A stretch of 41,269 nucleotides of DNA from Betaproteobacteria bacterium (GCA_016177575.1 JACOVA010000088.1:1-41269), one strand, 5' to 3'. Shown: positions 1 to 9,955, numbered from the stretch's first letter. Made by a program: numbers and translations. Notes: generated by a model from the letters alone, not told the origin.

Positions 1-2
1 CC

Positions 3-815
3 AGGCATCCCTGCATCGCGGTCGTGGGGCGGCCCAACGTCGGCAAATCGACGCTGGTCAATGCGCTGGTGGGCGAGGCGCGGGTGATCGCGCACGGCGA
101 GCCCGGCACCACGCGCGACCCGATCGAGGTGCCGTTCGAGCGCAGCGGCCGCCGCTACACCCTGGTCGATACCGCCGGCCTGCGCAAGCGCGGCAAGGCG
201 GGCGGCGAGATCGAGCGCTTCTCGATCGTCAAGACGCTGCAGGCGCTCGAGGCCGCCAACGTCGCGGTGCTGGTGCTCGACGCCGCCGAGGGCGTCTCGG
301 AGCAGGATGCGCACGTCGCCGGCTACATCCTCGAGCGCGGCCGGGCGCTGGTAGTCGCGGTGAACAAATGGGACGCCGCCGGCAAGGAGGCGCGCGAGCG
401 GGTGAGGAGTGAGCTGCGCTGGAAGCTCGGCTTCCTCGGCTTCGCCGATACGCTGTTCATCTCGGCGCAGTCGGGCAAGGGGGTGGGCGAGGTGCTGCGC
501 GCGGTCGATGCCGCCTATGCGGCGGCGATGGCCAAGCTCTCGACGCCGAAGCTCACGCGCTCGCTCATCGCTGCGATCGAGCGCCAGGCGCCGCCGATCC
601 GGCGCGGCCACGCGCGTCCCAAGCTGCGCTATGCGCACCAGGGCGGCTCCAACCCGCCGCGCATCGTGATCCACGGCAACTCGTTGCAGCACGTGAGCGA
701 CGGCTACCGGCGCTACCTCGAGGGCTGGTTCCGCGACGCCTTCAGGCTCACCGGCACGCCGCTGCGCATCGAGCTGCGCACCGGGCGCAACCCCTACGCG
801 AAGAAAAAGACCTAG
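3..815 (+). CDS. der: GTPase Der (EngA), 3' part; enters from the left edge
   Basis: Der is a two-domain GTPase needed for 50S ribosome maturation. The first complete codon is at base 3 and the gene continues upstream of the window, so only the second GTPase domain and the C-terminal KH-like domain are present (about 270 residues). Visible motifs are the P-loop GRPNVGKST, the switch region GTTRD, DTAGL, NKWD and SAQSGKG. The tail, ending RNPYAKKKT, is typical of the family and the stop is TAG at 813-815. The internal GTG at 24 is the valine of the P-loop strand, not a real start. Identification is firm; only the missing N-terminal half is unseen. Confidence 0.95.
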   Translation, partial: RHPCIAVVGRPNVGKSTLVNALVGEARVIAHGEPGTTRDPIEVPFERSGRRYTLVDTAGLRKRGKAGGEIERFSIVKTLQALEAANVAVLVLDAAEGVSEQDAHVAGYILERGRALVVAVNKWDAAGKEARERVRSELRWKLGFLGFADTLFISAQSGKGVGEVLRAVDAAYAAAMAKLSTPKLTRSLIAAIERQAPPIRRGHARPKLRYAHQGGSNPPRIVIHGNSLQHVSDGYRRYLEGWFRDAFRLTGTPLRIELRTGRNPYAKKKT

Positions 816-822
816 CGCGCGG

Positions 823-874
823 AATGTTGACGACGACAACTTTATGCCGGCATAATGTGTCCGATGACAACATT
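823..874 (+). promoter_or_regulatory. tetR-family gene promoter nested in a 52-bp imperfect palindrome (probable self-operator)
   Basis: A perfect 14-bp palindrome (842-855, TTATGCCGGCATAA) shares its centre (848.5) with outer 7-bp arms AATGTTG (823-829) and CAACATT (868-874). Over the whole 52 bp, 18 of 26 opposing positions match. Inside it lies a near-consensus sigma-70 promoter: -35 TTGACG (828-833), a 17-bp spacer, and -10 CATAAT (851-856). The predicted transcript start is around 863, at or next to the ATG at 864. The palindrome covering both promoter boxes and the start codon suggests autorepression by the TetR protein. This is inference from geometry. Confidence 0.65.
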
Positions 875-1457
875 GAAACACGGCTACCATCACGGGGATC
901 TTTCGGCCGCGGTGCGGCAGGCGGCTGGAAAACTCCTGGAAAAGCACGGGCTTGAGGCGCTGACGATGCGCGAGCTGGCGCGCCGTGCCAAGGTCTCGCA
1001 CAACGCGCCCTACCGGCATTTCCCGGACCGCGGGGCGCTGCTCGCGGCGCTCGCCGCGGAGGGCTTTGCCGTGCTCGGCGAAGCGCAGCGCCGGGCGGCC
1101 GAAACCGGCGGCCTGCGCGCCATGGGGGAGGCCTACGTACGCTTTGCGCTCGAGCACCCGCAGCGCTTCCGCCTCATGTTCGGCGGGCAGATCCGGTTCG
1201 CCAAGCACGCGCGGCTGCGCGAGGTCGCGGGCGGGGTGTTCGAGGATCTTGCCGGTGCTCTGGCCACGCGCGTGCCCGAAGCGCGCGGCGCGCGCGATGC
1301 GTCGATCGCGGCCTGGGCGCTGGTGCACGGCCTGGCGCTGCTGCTGCTCGAGCAGCGCATCGCGGCGTCGGCGCGCGCCGGGCGCGACGAGGCGACATTC
1401 GTGCGCGCAGTGCTCGGCTCGCTGCGCTTTGCGATCGGGCCGGCTCAGCCGGCGTAG
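864..1457 (+). CDS. TetR/AcrR-family transcriptional regulator with WHG-type C-terminal domain
   Basis: A 197-residue one-component repressor. The N-terminal helix-turn-helix is clear: HGYHHGDL, then LTMRELARRAKVSHNAPYRHF at about residues 33-53 (LT..ELA..A.VS...Y.HF pattern). The C-terminal part (YVRFALEHPQRFRLMFGG) resembles the WHG/TetR_C_33 ligand domain. An in-frame ATG at 855 would add three residues, but it lies inside the -10 box, so the ATG at 864 is preferred. The 3' end overlaps the convergent spermidine-synthase-like gene by 13 bases (1445-1457). No divergent partner exists, so the target beyond its own promoter is unknown. The ligand cannot be told from sequence. Confidence 0.9.
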   Translation: MTTLKHGYHHGDLSAAVRQAAGKLLEKHGLEALTMRELARRAKVSHNAPYRHFPDRGALLAALAAEGFAVLGEAQRRAAETGGLRAMGEAYVRFALEHPQRFRLMFGGQIRFAKHARLREVAGGVFEDLAGALATRVPEARGARDASIAAWALVHGLALLLLEQRIAASARAGRDEATFVRAVLGSLRFAIGPAQPA

Positions 1458-4426
1458 GCCGCGAAGGCGGCCGCGCAGGCGGCCGCGCCGGCGCGCTCCG
1501 CGTGGCAGCGCAGCAGGCGAAACACCGGCTGGGCAGGGTCGCGGATGCGCTTCAGGTGGCGCTGCCACACGCTCAGCGCGCGCGGCGCGTCGCGCGCGGC
1601 GACATAGCCCGACATTGCCGCGGTCAGCAGGTACTCGCGCGCGTCGCCGCTCAGCTCGTCGTCGTTCTCCAGCAATGCCGCGGCGAGCGCCGCCGAGCGG
1701 CCAGGGTCGCGCGCCGCGAGCGCGGCAAAGAGCGAAATCCAGCGCCGCTGGAATTCGTACAGGCCACCGAAGCACGGCGAGGCGGTGAAGCGCGCCCACA
1801 CCGCCCCGGCCTCGGCCGCCGGCAGGAACGGGTTGAGCGTGCGCGCGACGCTCAGCAGGCTGTGCAGCCAGACATCCTGCTCCCTGGGGTCGCGGCACTC
1901 GATCAGGCGCAGCTTGGCTACCTCCAGGTCCTTCTGCAGCCGGGTCGAGATCGAGCGCGGCTCCGGGGGCTGCGGGTCGAGCAGGAAGTCGCGCGCATAG
2001 CGCGCGAGGCGAGTGGCCTCGACGCGCGCGAACGCGTACGCGCCCCGGTGCAGCGGGTTGACCTGGCGGCGCGGCGCCGGCTCGAGCAGCTCGAGCACCG
2101 GCACGCCGGCGTTGAGCAGCGCCACCACGTCGGTCGCGCTTCGCTCCATGAAGCGGTACTTGGCGGCGTTGAGATCGAGCACCGGGTAGTAGTCGGAATT
2201 GGCGGGCATGCCGTAGCTCGCGAACAGCGGCTCGAGCGTGGCCCTGCTGCCGAGAAAGCGCGCGTCGAGGTCGCCGACGCTGAGCACGTGCACGCCGAAC
2301 AGCTCGCGCGCGAGGCCCGGGTGCTCGAACACCGACTGCCTGGGCGGCAGCGGCGGCGGCTGGTCGCTGGCGACGATGAGCAGGTCGTGGTCGCTGGCTG
2401 CGAACACCGCGTAGTGCGGGAACACTTCGCCGAGCGCGCGCATGACCGAGGCGAGCAGGGAGGCGTCGATCTCATAGAGCTGGAACCACTGCACCAGCAC
2501 GCCGCCGGGGTTGAGGTGCGCGCGGATGCGGCGGTAGAACTCGAGCGTGAACAGGCTCGAGACGCCGCTCACCCAGGGGTTCGAAGGCTCGGAGACCAGG
2601 ATGTCGTAGCGCCGGTTGCGGGTCGAGAAGAAGGTCTTGGCATCGTCGATCACGATCGCGCCGCGCGGATCCGCGAAGGTGGCGCTGTTGCGCGGCGCGA
2701 AGCCGCGCGCGGCCTCGGCCATCGCCGCCTCGATCTCGACCGTCTCCACGCGCTCGATCGTCAGGCTCTGCAGCAGCGTGTGCGTGGTGAGCCCGGTGCC
2801 GATGCCGATCACCGCGGCGCTCTTCGCCTCGGGCTTGAGCGCGAGCGGCAGGGCGCCGGTGAGCACCATGGTGATCTCGTCCGAGCCGCGCTCGCCGTCG
2901 CGGTCGAGATTGATCGAGCCGTCGGACTTGCCGTTGGTGCGGATGCTGGTCGCCTCGGGGTAGCGCACCAGGTGCACGGTCGCGGTCTTGCCGTCCTTGT
3001 TGAACAGGATCTGGGCATCGGCGGAGGTGGCAAGCTCGCCGTGGCGGAAAACGCCCGCGGTCATCTTGTTGGCGTCGAGCTCGAAGGCGAGCACGAGCGG
3101 CGCGAACGCGAGCGCGCAGGCCGCCGCCGGCGCGGCGAATTGGCGGCGCCGCGGCGCGAAGCGGTAAAGCAGCAGCAGCCCGACGCCCGCGTCGACCAGC
3201 GCGCCGACGATCAGCGTGTCCTTGAGGCCGAGCAGCGGCAGTCCGGCGTGCACCGCGAGCAGCACCCCGGCGATGCCGCCAAGCGTGTTCGCCGCGTACA
3301 CCTGGCCGATGGCGCGCTCGCCGGCGCCGCGGCGCAGCAGCGCGCCGGTGATCAGGGGCAGCGTCATCCCGGCGCAGAAGGTCGCCGGCAGCATCACCAG
3401 CGCCGAGATGCCCTGGCCGGTCAGGTTGAAGAACAGGTATCCGGCTTCGGTGCGCGCCAAGCCCTGCATCAGGAACTCCATCAGCTCGAAGCTGCGGTCG
3501 TAGACGGGCAGCGTGGCGAGCGCGAGCAGGCCCATCGCCACCTGCACCGATCCGAGCAGGCGCTCCGCGCTCGGCGCCGCGTCGACGAGCCTGCGCACCG
3601 CCAGGCCGCCGAGCGCGAGCCCGAGAATGAACACCGACAGCATCAGCTCGAACGAGTGCGTCGATGCGCCCAGCACCAGCGAGAGCATGCGGATCCAGCA
3701 GATCTCGTAGACGAACGACGCCAGCCCGGTGAGAAAGGCGACTGCCAGCAGGAGAGATACGGCTTCGCCCTGCTCCCCTGGGAGAGTCTTCTGCATGGCC
3801 GGATGGCGCGCGGGCCGCGCCAGCAGAGCGACGACGCCGGCGATCGCGAGGTTGAGAATTCCCGCGCTGCGCAGCGTTCCGGGCAGACCCGCCCAGGCGA
3901 TCAGGACGAAGCCGCTCGCCAGCACGCCGGCGGCGGCGCCGAGGCTGTTGGCGAAATAGAGCATCGCGACCGCCTCGCCCCCCGCGCCCGGCGCGGCGCG
4001 CACCAGCCCCGCGCTCATGAGCGGGAAGGTCGCACCGAGGAGCACCGATTGCGGCAAGATGAGGGCGCAGGAGATCGCCAGCTTGGCCGCGAGCGCGAGC
4101 CCGTCGCTGCCCAGCACCGGCAGCACGCTCGCATAGGACCAGTCGGTGGCGGCGACGAACAACTCGTGGAACACGAGCGCGCAGATCCCGATCGCCGCCT
4201 CGACCACGGCGTAGGCGGCGAGCGGGTTGCGCAGGCGCGTCGACAGGCGTGCGCACAGCGCAGCGCCGAGCGCCATGCCACCCATGAAGACGACCAGCAC
4301 CAGCGACTGCGCGTAGGCGGCGTGCCCGAGATAGAGCTTGAGGTAATGCGTCCAGACCGACTCGTAGATCAGGCCAGCGAATCCGGAGGCGATAAAAAGA
4401 GCGTAGAAGGCGGCGCGCGGCGCCAT
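1445..4426 (-). CDS. Fused membrane (MFS-like) / spermidine-synthase-like protein, about 993 aa
   Basis: The N-terminal half (about residues 1-440) is a run of hydrophobic helices with MFS-like loops. A Rossmann aminopropyltransferase/methyltransferase-like domain follows: AAVIGIGTGLTTHTLLQS near residue 540, ETVEIEAAM, DDAKTFF and SEPSNPWVSGV near residue 610, the usual SpeE-like order. The last 270 residues or so form a helical extension with no family I recognise. This fused architecture is widespread, but its substrate is generally not established. The ATG at 4426 is chosen because TATAAG (4439-4434, minus) sits 7 bases upstream. An ATG at 4447 would add seven residues and leave only 5 bp to the divergent MFS gene. 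The plus strand is also open across this gene, a GC-driven shadow. Confidence 0.85.
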   Translation of the reverse strand: MAPRAAFYALFIASGFAGLIYESVWTHYLKLYLGHAAYAQSLVLVVFMGGMALGAALCARLSTRLRNPLAAYAVVEAAIGICALVFHELFVAATDWSYASVLPVLGSDGLALAAKLAISCALILPQSVLLGATFPLMSAGLVRAAPGAGGEAVAMLYFANSLGAAAGVLASGFVLIAWAGLPGTLRSAGILNLAIAGVVALLARPARHPAMQKTLPGEQGEAVSLLLAVAFLTGLASFVYEICWIRMLSLVLGASTHSFELMLSVFILGLALGGLAVRRLVDAAPSAERLLGSVQVAMGLLALATLPVYDRSFELMEFLMQGLARTEAGYLFFNLTGQGISALVMLPATFCAGMTLPLITGALLRRGAGERAIGQVYAANTLGGIAGVLLAVHAGLPLLGLKDTLIVGALVDAGVGLLLLYRFAPRRRQFAAPAAACALAFAPLVLAFELDANKMTAGVFRHGELATSADAQILFNKDGKTATVHLVRYPEATSIRTNGKSDGSINLDRDGERGSDEITMVLTGALPLALKPEAKSAAVIGIGTGLTTHTLLQSLTIERVETVEIEAAMAEAARGFAPRNSATFADPRGAIVIDDAKTFFSTRNRRYDILVSEPSNPWVSGVSSLFTLEFYRRIRAHLNPGGVLVQWFQLYEIDASLLASVMRALGEVFPHYAVFAASDHDLLIVASDQPPPLPPRQSVFEHPGLARELFGVHVLSVGDLDARFLGSRATLEPLFASYGMPANSDYYPVLDLNAAKYRFMERSATDVVALLNAGVPVLELLEPAPRRQVNPLHRGAYAFARVEATRLARYARDFLLDPQPPEPRSISTRLQKDLEVAKLRLIECRDPREQDVWLHSLLSVARTLNPFLPAAEAGAVWARFTASPCFGGLYEFQRRWISLFAALAARDPGRSAALAAALLENDDELSGDAREYLLTAAMSGYVAARDAPRALSVWQRHLKRIRDPAQPVFRLLRCHAERAGAAACAAAFAAYAG

Positions 4427-4452
4427 GGCGGCGCTTATATCATGCATGCGCC

Positions 4453-5598
4453 GTGACCGAGCCGCAGCGCCTCGCCGCGTACTACTTCGCGTTCTTCGCC
4501 CACGCCGGCGCGTTCGTGGCGTATTTCTCGCTATGGCTCGCCGCGCGCGGCCTCACGCCCGCGCAGATCGCGTTTGCGCTCGCCATGCCGCAGCTGGCCC
4601 GCATCGTCGCGCCCACGCTGTGGGGCTGGCTCGCCGATGCCTGGGGTGTGCGCTATCCCGGGGCGCGGCGCGCCATCATCGTGTTCTCGGGGTTCGCGCT
4701 CGCGGCGGGGCTCGCCGCGCTCTATTTCCAGCACCGGCCGGGCTCGATCGCCCTGACGTTGCTGCTCCTCAGCCTCGCCTCCGCCGGCGCGATGCCGCTG
4801 CTCGAGGCGATCACGCTGTCGGTGGTGGGCGGGGCGAGCGGTGCCTACGGCCCCATCCGGTTGTGGGGCTCGGTAGGCTTCATCCTCACGGTCATCGGCA
4901 CCGGCGTCTGGCTCGATTACCGGCCGGCCGAGACGCTGCTCGGCGTGGTGCTCGCGCTCACGCTTGCCGCGTGCGCGGCCTCCTTCGCGCTGCCGCGCGG
5001 CGCGCCGCCGCCCGCGCACCTCGCCGCGCCGCGGCTTGCCGCCGTGCTGCGCCAGCCGGCGGTGCTCGCCTTCTTCGGCGCCTGCGTCTGCATGAGCGCG
5101 GCGCACGGTGCGATGTACGTTTTCTACGCCATCTACCTGGAGTCGGCGGGCTACTCGAAGACCGTGATCGGCGTTCTCTGGACGGTCGGCGTGGTGGCGG
5201 AGATCGTGCTCTTCCTGCGCCTGCCGCAGCTGCAGCGGCGCTTCAGCTTGCGTGCGCTGCTGCTCGCGAGCTTCGTCTGCGCCGTGGTGCGCTTCCTCGC
5301 CGTCGGCTGGGGCGTGGAGTGGTTCGCCGTGCTGGCCGCGGCGCAGCTGCTGCACGCGGCGACTTTCGGCGCGTTTCACGCCAGCTCGGTCGCCGCGGTG
5401 CACCGGCTGTTCCCGGGCGCGCTCGCGGCGCGCGGCCAGGCGCTATTTTCCAGCGTCACTTACGGGCTCGGCGGCGCGGCCGGATCGCTGGTCGCCGGCT
5501 GGACTTGGGAGTCGCTTGGCGCCGCGCCGAGCTTCGCCGTGAGCGCGCTGTTCGCGCTGCTCGGCGGGGCCTTGGTGGCCTGGAAGGTCAGGGTCTAA
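4453..5598 (+). CDS. MFS transporter (MFS_1-like / phenylpropionate-permease-like)
   Basis: A 381-residue integral membrane protein with about 12 hydrophobic segments in two halves of six. The loop GWLADAWGVRYPGARR (near residues 57-72) is the MFS A-motif equivalent, and FGAFHASSVAAVHRLFPG and GLGGAAGSLVAGWTWE are typical of the HcaT/MFS_1-like family. The GTG start at 4453 is 26 bases from the divergent start at 4426. No Shine-Dalgarno is visible. The substrate is unknown. The shared 5' region with the spermidine-synthase-like gene suggests co-regulation but does not prove a joint function. Confidence 0.85.
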   Translation: MTEPQRLAAYYFAFFAHAGAFVAYFSLWLAARGLTPAQIAFALAMPQLARIVAPTLWGWLADAWGVRYPGARRAIIVFSGFALAAGLAALYFQHRPGSIALTLLLLSLASAGAMPLLEAITLSVVGGASGAYGPIRLWGSVGFILTVIGTGVWLDYRPAETLLGVVLALTLAACAASFALPRGAPPPAHLAAPRLAAVLRQPAVLAFFGACVCMSAAHGAMYVFYAIYLESAGYSKTVIGVLWTVGVVAEIVLFLRLPQLQRRFSLRALLLASFVCAVVRFLAVGWGVEWFAVLAAAQLLHAATFGAFHASSVAAVHRLFPGALAARGQALFSSVTYGLGGAAGSLVAGWTWESLGAAPSFAVSALFALLGGALVAWKVRV

Positions 5599-5626
5599 GC
5601 ATGGGTTTTGAGATGTATTGCTATGC

Positions 5627-5632
5627 CATAAT
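5627..5632 (+). promoter_or_regulatory. Possible -10 box of the leuC promoter
   Basis: CATAAT lies 12 bases before the leuC ATG in the 46-base gap after the MFS gene. No good -35 is seen at 16-18 bp. No leader peptide or attenuator fits in this short gap, so leucine attenuation is unlikely here. Confidence 0.35.
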
Positions 5633-5644
5633 CGAAATCCCTTC

Positions 5645-7060
5645 ATGGCGCGCACCCTCTACGACAAGCTCTGGGACAGCCACCTCGTGCACGTCGAGGC
5701 GGACGGCACGGCGCTGCTCTACATCGACCGCCACCTGGTGCACGAGGTCACGAGCCCGCAGGCCTTCGAGGGGCTGAAGCGCGCGGGCCGCAAGCCCTGG
5801 CGCATGTCTTCGGTGGTGGCGACCGCCGACCACAACACGCCCACCACCGGCTGGGAGCGCGGCATCGAAGGCATCGAGGATCCGACCTCGCGCATCCAGG
5901 TCGAGACGCTCGACGCCAACATGCGCGAGCACCCGGCCAAGGCGTATTTTCCGTTCCTCGACGCGCGCCAGGGAATCGTGCACGTGATCGGGCCGGAAAA
6001 CGGCGCCACGCTGCCGGGCATGACGGTGGTGTGCGGCGATTCGCACACCAGCACGCACGGCGCGTTCGCCTGCCTCGCGCACGGCATCGGCACATCCGAA
6101 GTCGAGCACGTGCTCGCCACCCAGTGCCTCGTCACCCGCAAGATGAAGAACATGCGCGTCCGGGTCGACGGCGAGCTCGGGCGCGGCGTCACCGCCAAGG
6201 ACGTGGTCCTCGCCATCATTGGCCGCATCGGCACCGCGGGCGGCTCGGGCCACGCCGTCGAGTTCGCCGGCAGCGTGCTGCGCTCGCTGTCGATGGAAGG
6301 CCGCATGACGATCTGCAACATGGCGATCGAGGCGGGCGCGCGCGCGGGCATGGTGGCGGTGGACGAAACCACGATCCAGTACCTCAAGGGCCGCGCCTTT
6401 GCGCCCTCCGGCCCGGAATGGGACCGCGCGGTCGCCGGCTGGAAGGTGCTGGTGAGCGATGCGGACGCGGAGTTCGACCGCGAGGTCAAGCTCGACGGGC
6501 GGAGCATCGCGCCGCAGGTGACCTGGGGAACGTCGCCGGAGATGGTGGTCACGGTGGAGGAGAGCGTGCCCGATCCGGACAGGGAGAAGGATCCGATCAA
6601 GCGCGAAGGCATGGAGCGCGCGCTCGCCTACATGGGCCTCAAGCCGCGCACGCCGATCGAGGAGATCAAGCTCGACAAGGTGTTCATCGGCTCGTGCACC
6701 AACTCGCGCATCGAGGACCTGCGGCTCGCCGCCTCGGTGGTGCGCGGCAAGAAGGTCGCGCCCGGCGTGCGCCTCGCGCTGGTGGTCCCGGGCTCGGGCC
6801 TGGTGAAGGCGCAAGCGGAAAAGGAGGGCCTCGACCGCGTGTTCCGTGATTCGGGCTTCGAGTGGCGCGAGCCCGGCTGCTCGATGTGCCTGGCGATGAA
6901 CGCCGATCGCCTGGAGCCCGGCGAGCGCTGCGCCGCCACCTCGAACCGCAATTTCGAGGGACGGCAAGGCGCCGGCGGGCGCACTCACCTGGTGAGCCCG
7001 GCGATGGCGGCCGCGGCGGCGATCGCCGGGCATTTCGTCGACGTGCGGGGATGGCGCTAG
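5645..7060 (+). CDS. leuC: 3-isopropylmalate dehydratase large subunit
   Basis: LeuC with LeuD isomerises 2-isopropylmalate to 3-isopropylmalate in leucine synthesis, using a [4Fe-4S] cluster. The 471-residue product begins [15 protein letters not shown], a classic LeuC start; the reading frame opens further upstream, but those residues are not conserved. The cluster cysteines are C351 (GSCTNSR), C412 and C415 ([10 protein letters not shown]). [11 protein letters not shown] and [12 protein letters not shown] are also present. No Shine-Dalgarno is visible before the ATG. leuD follows after 2 bases. The small entericidin gene that some betaproteobacteria carry between leuC and leuD is absent. 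Confidence 0.97.
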   Translation: MARTLYDKLWDSHLVHVEADGTALLYIDRHLVHEVTSPQAFEGLKRAGRKPWRMSSVVATADHNTPTTGWERGIEGIEDPTSRIQVETLDANMREHPAKAYFPFLDARQGIVHVIGPENGATLPGMTVVCGDSHTSTHGAFACLAHGIGTSEVEHVLATQCLVTRKMKNMRVRVDGELGRGVTAKDVVLAIIGRIGTAGGSGHAVEFAGSVLRSLSMEGRMTICNMAIEAGARAGMVAVDETTIQYLKGRAFAPSGPEWDRAVAGWKVLVSDADAEFDREVKLDGRSIAPQVTWGTSPEMVVTVEESVPDPDREKDPIKREGMERALAYMGLKPRTPIEEIKLDKVFIGSCTNSRIEDLRLAASVVRGKKVAPGVRLALVVPGSGLVKAQAEKEGLDRVFRDSGFEWREPGCSMCLAMNADRLEPGERCAATSNRNFEGRQGAGGRTHLVSPAMAAAAAIAGHFVDVRGWR

Positions 7061-7062
7061 CC

Positions 7063-7701
7063 ATGGAAAAGTTCACCGTGCTGAACGCGCTGGTGGCGCC
7101 GCTCGACCGGGCCAACGTCGACACCGACGCCATCATCCCCAAGCAGTTCCTCAAGTCGATCAAGCGCACCGGCTACGGCCCGAACCTGTTCGACGCCTGG
7201 CGCTTCCTCGATCCGGGCGTGCCGGGCGCGGACCCGGCCTCGCGCCGGCCCAATCCCGATTTCGTGCTCAACCAGGCCCGCTACCGCGGGGCGCAGATCC
7301 TGCTCGCGCGCAAGAATTTCGGCTGCGGCAGCTCGCGCGAGCACGCGCCCTGGGCGCTGCAGGAATACGGCTTCCGCTGCGTCGTCGCGCCGTCCTTCGG
7401 CGACATCTTCTACGACAACTGCTTCAAGAACGGGCTGCTGCCGGTGGTCCTTGCCGAGCCCGAGGTCGACGGCCTGTTCTACGACTGCGCGCTGCCCGGG
7501 TTCCGGCTCATCGTCGACCTCGCCGCGCAGACGGTGTCGACGAACGACGGGGCGAAATCGTTTCGCTTCGCGGTCGATGCCACGCGCAGGTATTCGCTGC
7601 TCAACGGCCTGGACGAGATCGGGCTCACGCTGCGCCACGCCGACAAGATCCGCGCCTTCGAGGCGCGGCGGCGCGAGCAGCTGCCCTGGCTGTTCCGCTA
7701 G
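7063..7701 (+). CDS. leuD: 3-isopropylmalate dehydratase small subunit
   Basis: The small swivelling-domain partner of LeuC (212 residues). It starts [14 protein letters not shown], with [15 protein letters not shown] near residue 20 and [14 protein letters not shown] near residue 85, the family's binding signature. The ATG at 7063 follows the leuC stop by 2 bases; an in-frame ATG at 7050 inside leuC would add four residues. leuB follows after 5 bases. Part of the leuCDB operon. Confidence 0.97.
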   Translation: MEKFTVLNALVAPLDRANVDTDAIIPKQFLKSIKRTGYGPNLFDAWRFLDPGVPGADPASRRPNPDFVLNQARYRGAQILLARKNFGCGSSREHAPWALQEYGFRCVVAPSFGDIFYDNCFKNGLLPVVLAEPEVDGLFYDCALPGFRLIVDLAAQTVSTNDGAKSFRFAVDATRRYSLLNGLDEIGLTLRHADKIRAFEARRREQLPWLFR

Positions 7702-7706
7702 GCGCC

Positions 7707-8762
7707 ATGAGGATCGCGGTATTGCCGGGCGACGGCATCGGCAAGGAGATCGTCGCGCAGGCGGTCATGGTGCTCGGGCGCCTCGGGCTGCGGCTGGAAA
7801 TCGAGGAGGCCGCTGTAGGCGGCGCCGCCTACGACCAGAGCGGAGATCCGCTTCCCGAGGCCACGCTGGCGGCGGCGCGGCGCGCCGACGCGATACTTTT
7901 CGGCGCCGTCGGCGGCCCGCGCTACGATGGCCTGCCGCGCGCCAAGCGCCCCGAGCAGGCGCTGCTCGGGCTGCGCAAGGCGCTCGGCCTGTTCGCCAAC
8001 CTCAGGCCGGCGCAGGTTTACGCCGAGCTCGCGGACGCCTCGGCGCTCAGGCCCGAGGTGGTCGCGGAGCTCGACATCCTGATCGTGCGCGAGCTGACGG
8101 GCGACATCTATTTCGGGCAGCCGAAGGGGATCCGGCAGCACGAATCGGGCGGCCGGGAAGGCTTCGACACCATGCGCTATACCGAGGCCGAGGTGCGCAG
8201 AATCGCGCAGGTGGCCTTCGAGGCGGCGCGCAAGCGCTCCAAGCGCGTCTGCTCGGTCGACAAGGCCAACGTTCTCGAGACTTCGCAGCTTTGGAGAGAA
8301 GTCGTCACCGAAGAAGCGAAAAACTACAAGGACGTTGAGCTCTGCCATATGTACGTCGACAACTGCGCGATGCAGCTGGTGCGCGAGCCCAAGCAGTTCG
8401 ACGTCATCGTCACCGGCAACATGTTCGGCGACATCCTCTCCGACGAGGCCTCGATGCTGACCGGGTCGATCGGGCTGCTGCCGTCGGCCTCGCTCGACGC
8501 GCAGGGCAAGGGCCTGTACGAGCCGATCCACGGCTCGGCGCCGGACATCGCCGGCAAGGGGGTCGCCAACCCGCTGGCGACGATCCTGTCGGCGGCAATG
8601 ATGCTGCGCTATTCGCTCGGGCAGAGCGCGGCCGCGCAGCGCGTCGAGGAGGCGGTGAGGAAGGCCCTGCGCGACGGCTACCGCACTGCAGACATATATA
8701 CTGACGGAATGAAGAAAGTCGGCACCGGGGAAATGGGCGCGGCGGTCGCGCAAAGGCTGTGA
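7707..8762 (+). CDS. leuB: 3-isopropylmalate dehydrogenase
   Basis: LeuB oxidatively decarboxylates 3-isopropylmalate with NAD+, the third leucine-specific step. The 351-residue protein shows the nucleotide-binding start [14 protein letters not shown], the substrate arginine region [22 protein letters not shown], the catalytic lysine in [20 protein letters not shown] and [11 protein letters not shown]. The stop TGA overlaps the GTG start of asd by 4 bases (GTGA), so the two are probably translationally coupled. A short AT-richer segment lies around 8270-8335. Confidence 0.97.
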   Translation: MRIAVLPGDGIGKEIVAQAVMVLGRLGLRLEIEEAAVGGAAYDQSGDPLPEATLAAARRADAILFGAVGGPRYDGLPRAKRPEQALLGLRKALGLFANLRPAQVYAELADASALRPEVVAELDILIVRELTGDIYFGQPKGIRQHESGGREGFDTMRYTEAEVRRIAQVAFEAARKRSKRVCSVDKANVLETSQLWREVVTEEAKNYKDVELCHMYVDNCAMQLVREPKQFDVIVTGNMFGDILSDEASMLTGSIGLLPSASLDAQGKGLYEPIHGSAPDIAGKGVANPLATILSAAMMLRYSLGQSAAAQRVEEAVRKALRDGYRTADIYTDGMKKVGTGEMGAAVAQRL

Positions 8763-9883
8763 CGCTGCGCGTCGGCATCGTCGGCTGGCGCGGCATGGTC
8801 GGCTCGGTGCTCGTGCAGCGCATGCGCGAGGAGCGCGATTTCGACCCCATTGAGCCGGTGTTCTTCTCCGGCTCGCGCGCGGGCGGCAAAGGCCCCGAGA
8901 TCGGCAGGGAAACCGCGCCGGTCGGCAACGCCACGGACGTCGAGGCGCTGCGGCGGCTGCCGGTGATCGTCTCCTGCCAGGGCGGGGACTACACGAACGA
9001 GATCCATCCGCAACTGCGCAGCGCGGGCTGGAAGGGATACTGGATCGACGCGGCGAGCGCGCTGCGCATGAAGGACGACGCGGTGATCGTGCTCGATCCG
9101 GTCAACATGCCGATGATCAGGGAGCGGCTCGCGCGCGGCGCCAGGGACTTCATCGGCGGCAATTGCACCGTGAGCCTGATGCTGATGGGCGTCGCCGGAC
9201 TGCTGCAGCGCGACCTCGTCGAATGGATGACCAGCATGACTTACCAGGCGGCATCGGGCGCGGGCGCGGCGAGCATGCGCGAGCTGGCGCAGCAGATGGC
9301 GCATCTCGGCCGGGTCGCGGGGCCGGCGCTCGACGATCCGGCGGCGAGCGCGCTGGAGATCGACCAGAAGGTGGGCGCCGCGCTGCGCAACGGCTCGCTG
9401 CCGAAGCGCGAGATCGGCTACCCCCTGGCGGCGAGCCTGCTGCCCTGGATCGACAGGGACCTCGGCAACGGCCAGAGCCGCGAGGAATGGAAAGCGCAGG
9501 CCGAGGGCAACAAGATCCTCGGCCGCAGCGAGCGGCCGATCCCGATGGACGGCATCTGCGTGCGCGTCGGCGCGATGCGCTGCCACAGCCAGGCGCTGAC
9601 GATCAAGCTCAAGAAGGACGTTCCGCTCGGCGAGATCGAGGGCATGCTCGCCGAGGCGCACGATTGGCTGAGAGTGGTGCCCAACCGGCGCGAGGAAACG
9701 CTCGCCGAGCTGACTCCGGCCGCGGTGAGCGGGAAACTCTCGGTGCCGATCGGCAGGCTGCGCAAGCTGCCGATGGGCGGGGAATATCTGGCAGCCTTCA
9801 CGGTGGGCGATCAGCTGCTCTGGGGAGCCGCGGAGCCACTGCGCCGGATGCTGCGCATACTGCTCGATGCCGGGGTGCGCTGA
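8759..9883 (+). CDS. asd: Aspartate-semialdehyde dehydrogenase
   Basis: Asd reduces aspartyl-4-phosphate to aspartate semialdehyde, the branch point to lysine/diaminopimelate, threonine and methionine. The 374-residue protein has the N-terminal [13 protein letters not shown] nucleotide motif and catalytic Cys136 in [10 protein letters not shown], the layout of the proteobacterial Asd family. The GTG start overlaps leuB (GTGA). No terminator is clear in the 136-base gap before fimV. Confidence 0.96.
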   Translation: MTLRVGIVGWRGMVGSVLVQRMREERDFDPIEPVFFSGSRAGGKGPEIGRETAPVGNATDVEALRRLPVIVSCQGGDYTNEIHPQLRSAGWKGYWIDAASALRMKDDAVIVLDPVNMPMIRERLARGARDFIGGNCTVSLMLMGVAGLLQRDLVEWMTSMTYQAASGAGAASMRELAQQMAHLGRVAGPALDDPAASALEIDQKVGAALRNGSLPKREIGYPLAASLLPWIDRDLGNGQSREEWKAQAEGNKILGRSERPIPMDGICVRVGAMRCHSQALTIKLKKDVPLGEIEGMLAEAHDWLRVVPNRREETLAELTPAAVSGKLSVPIGRLRKLPMGGEYLAAFTVGDQLLWGAAEPLRRMLRILLDAGVR

Positions 9884-9955
9884 GGGCGATTCCGCGGGGC
9901 AAATTTCCTTGCCGTCCAAGGCGCTAGCGCATCAAAATCGAGAACTTCTCTCAGG

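Noticed and set aside
1502..4456. A 984-codon open frame on the plus strand antisense to the spermidine-synthase-like gene
   Set aside because: GC-rich codon bias suppresses stops on the opposite strand. The translation is Arg/Ala/Gln-rich with no family motif, while the minus frame shows clear membrane helices and synthase motifs.
5599..5644. Leucine leader peptide/attenuator before leuC
   Set aside because: The gap is only 46 bases and holds no Leu-codon run or terminator hairpin.
5621..7033. A 470-codon minus-strand frame opposite leuC
   Set aside because: Low-complexity His/Arg/Ala translation, a composition shadow of leuC.
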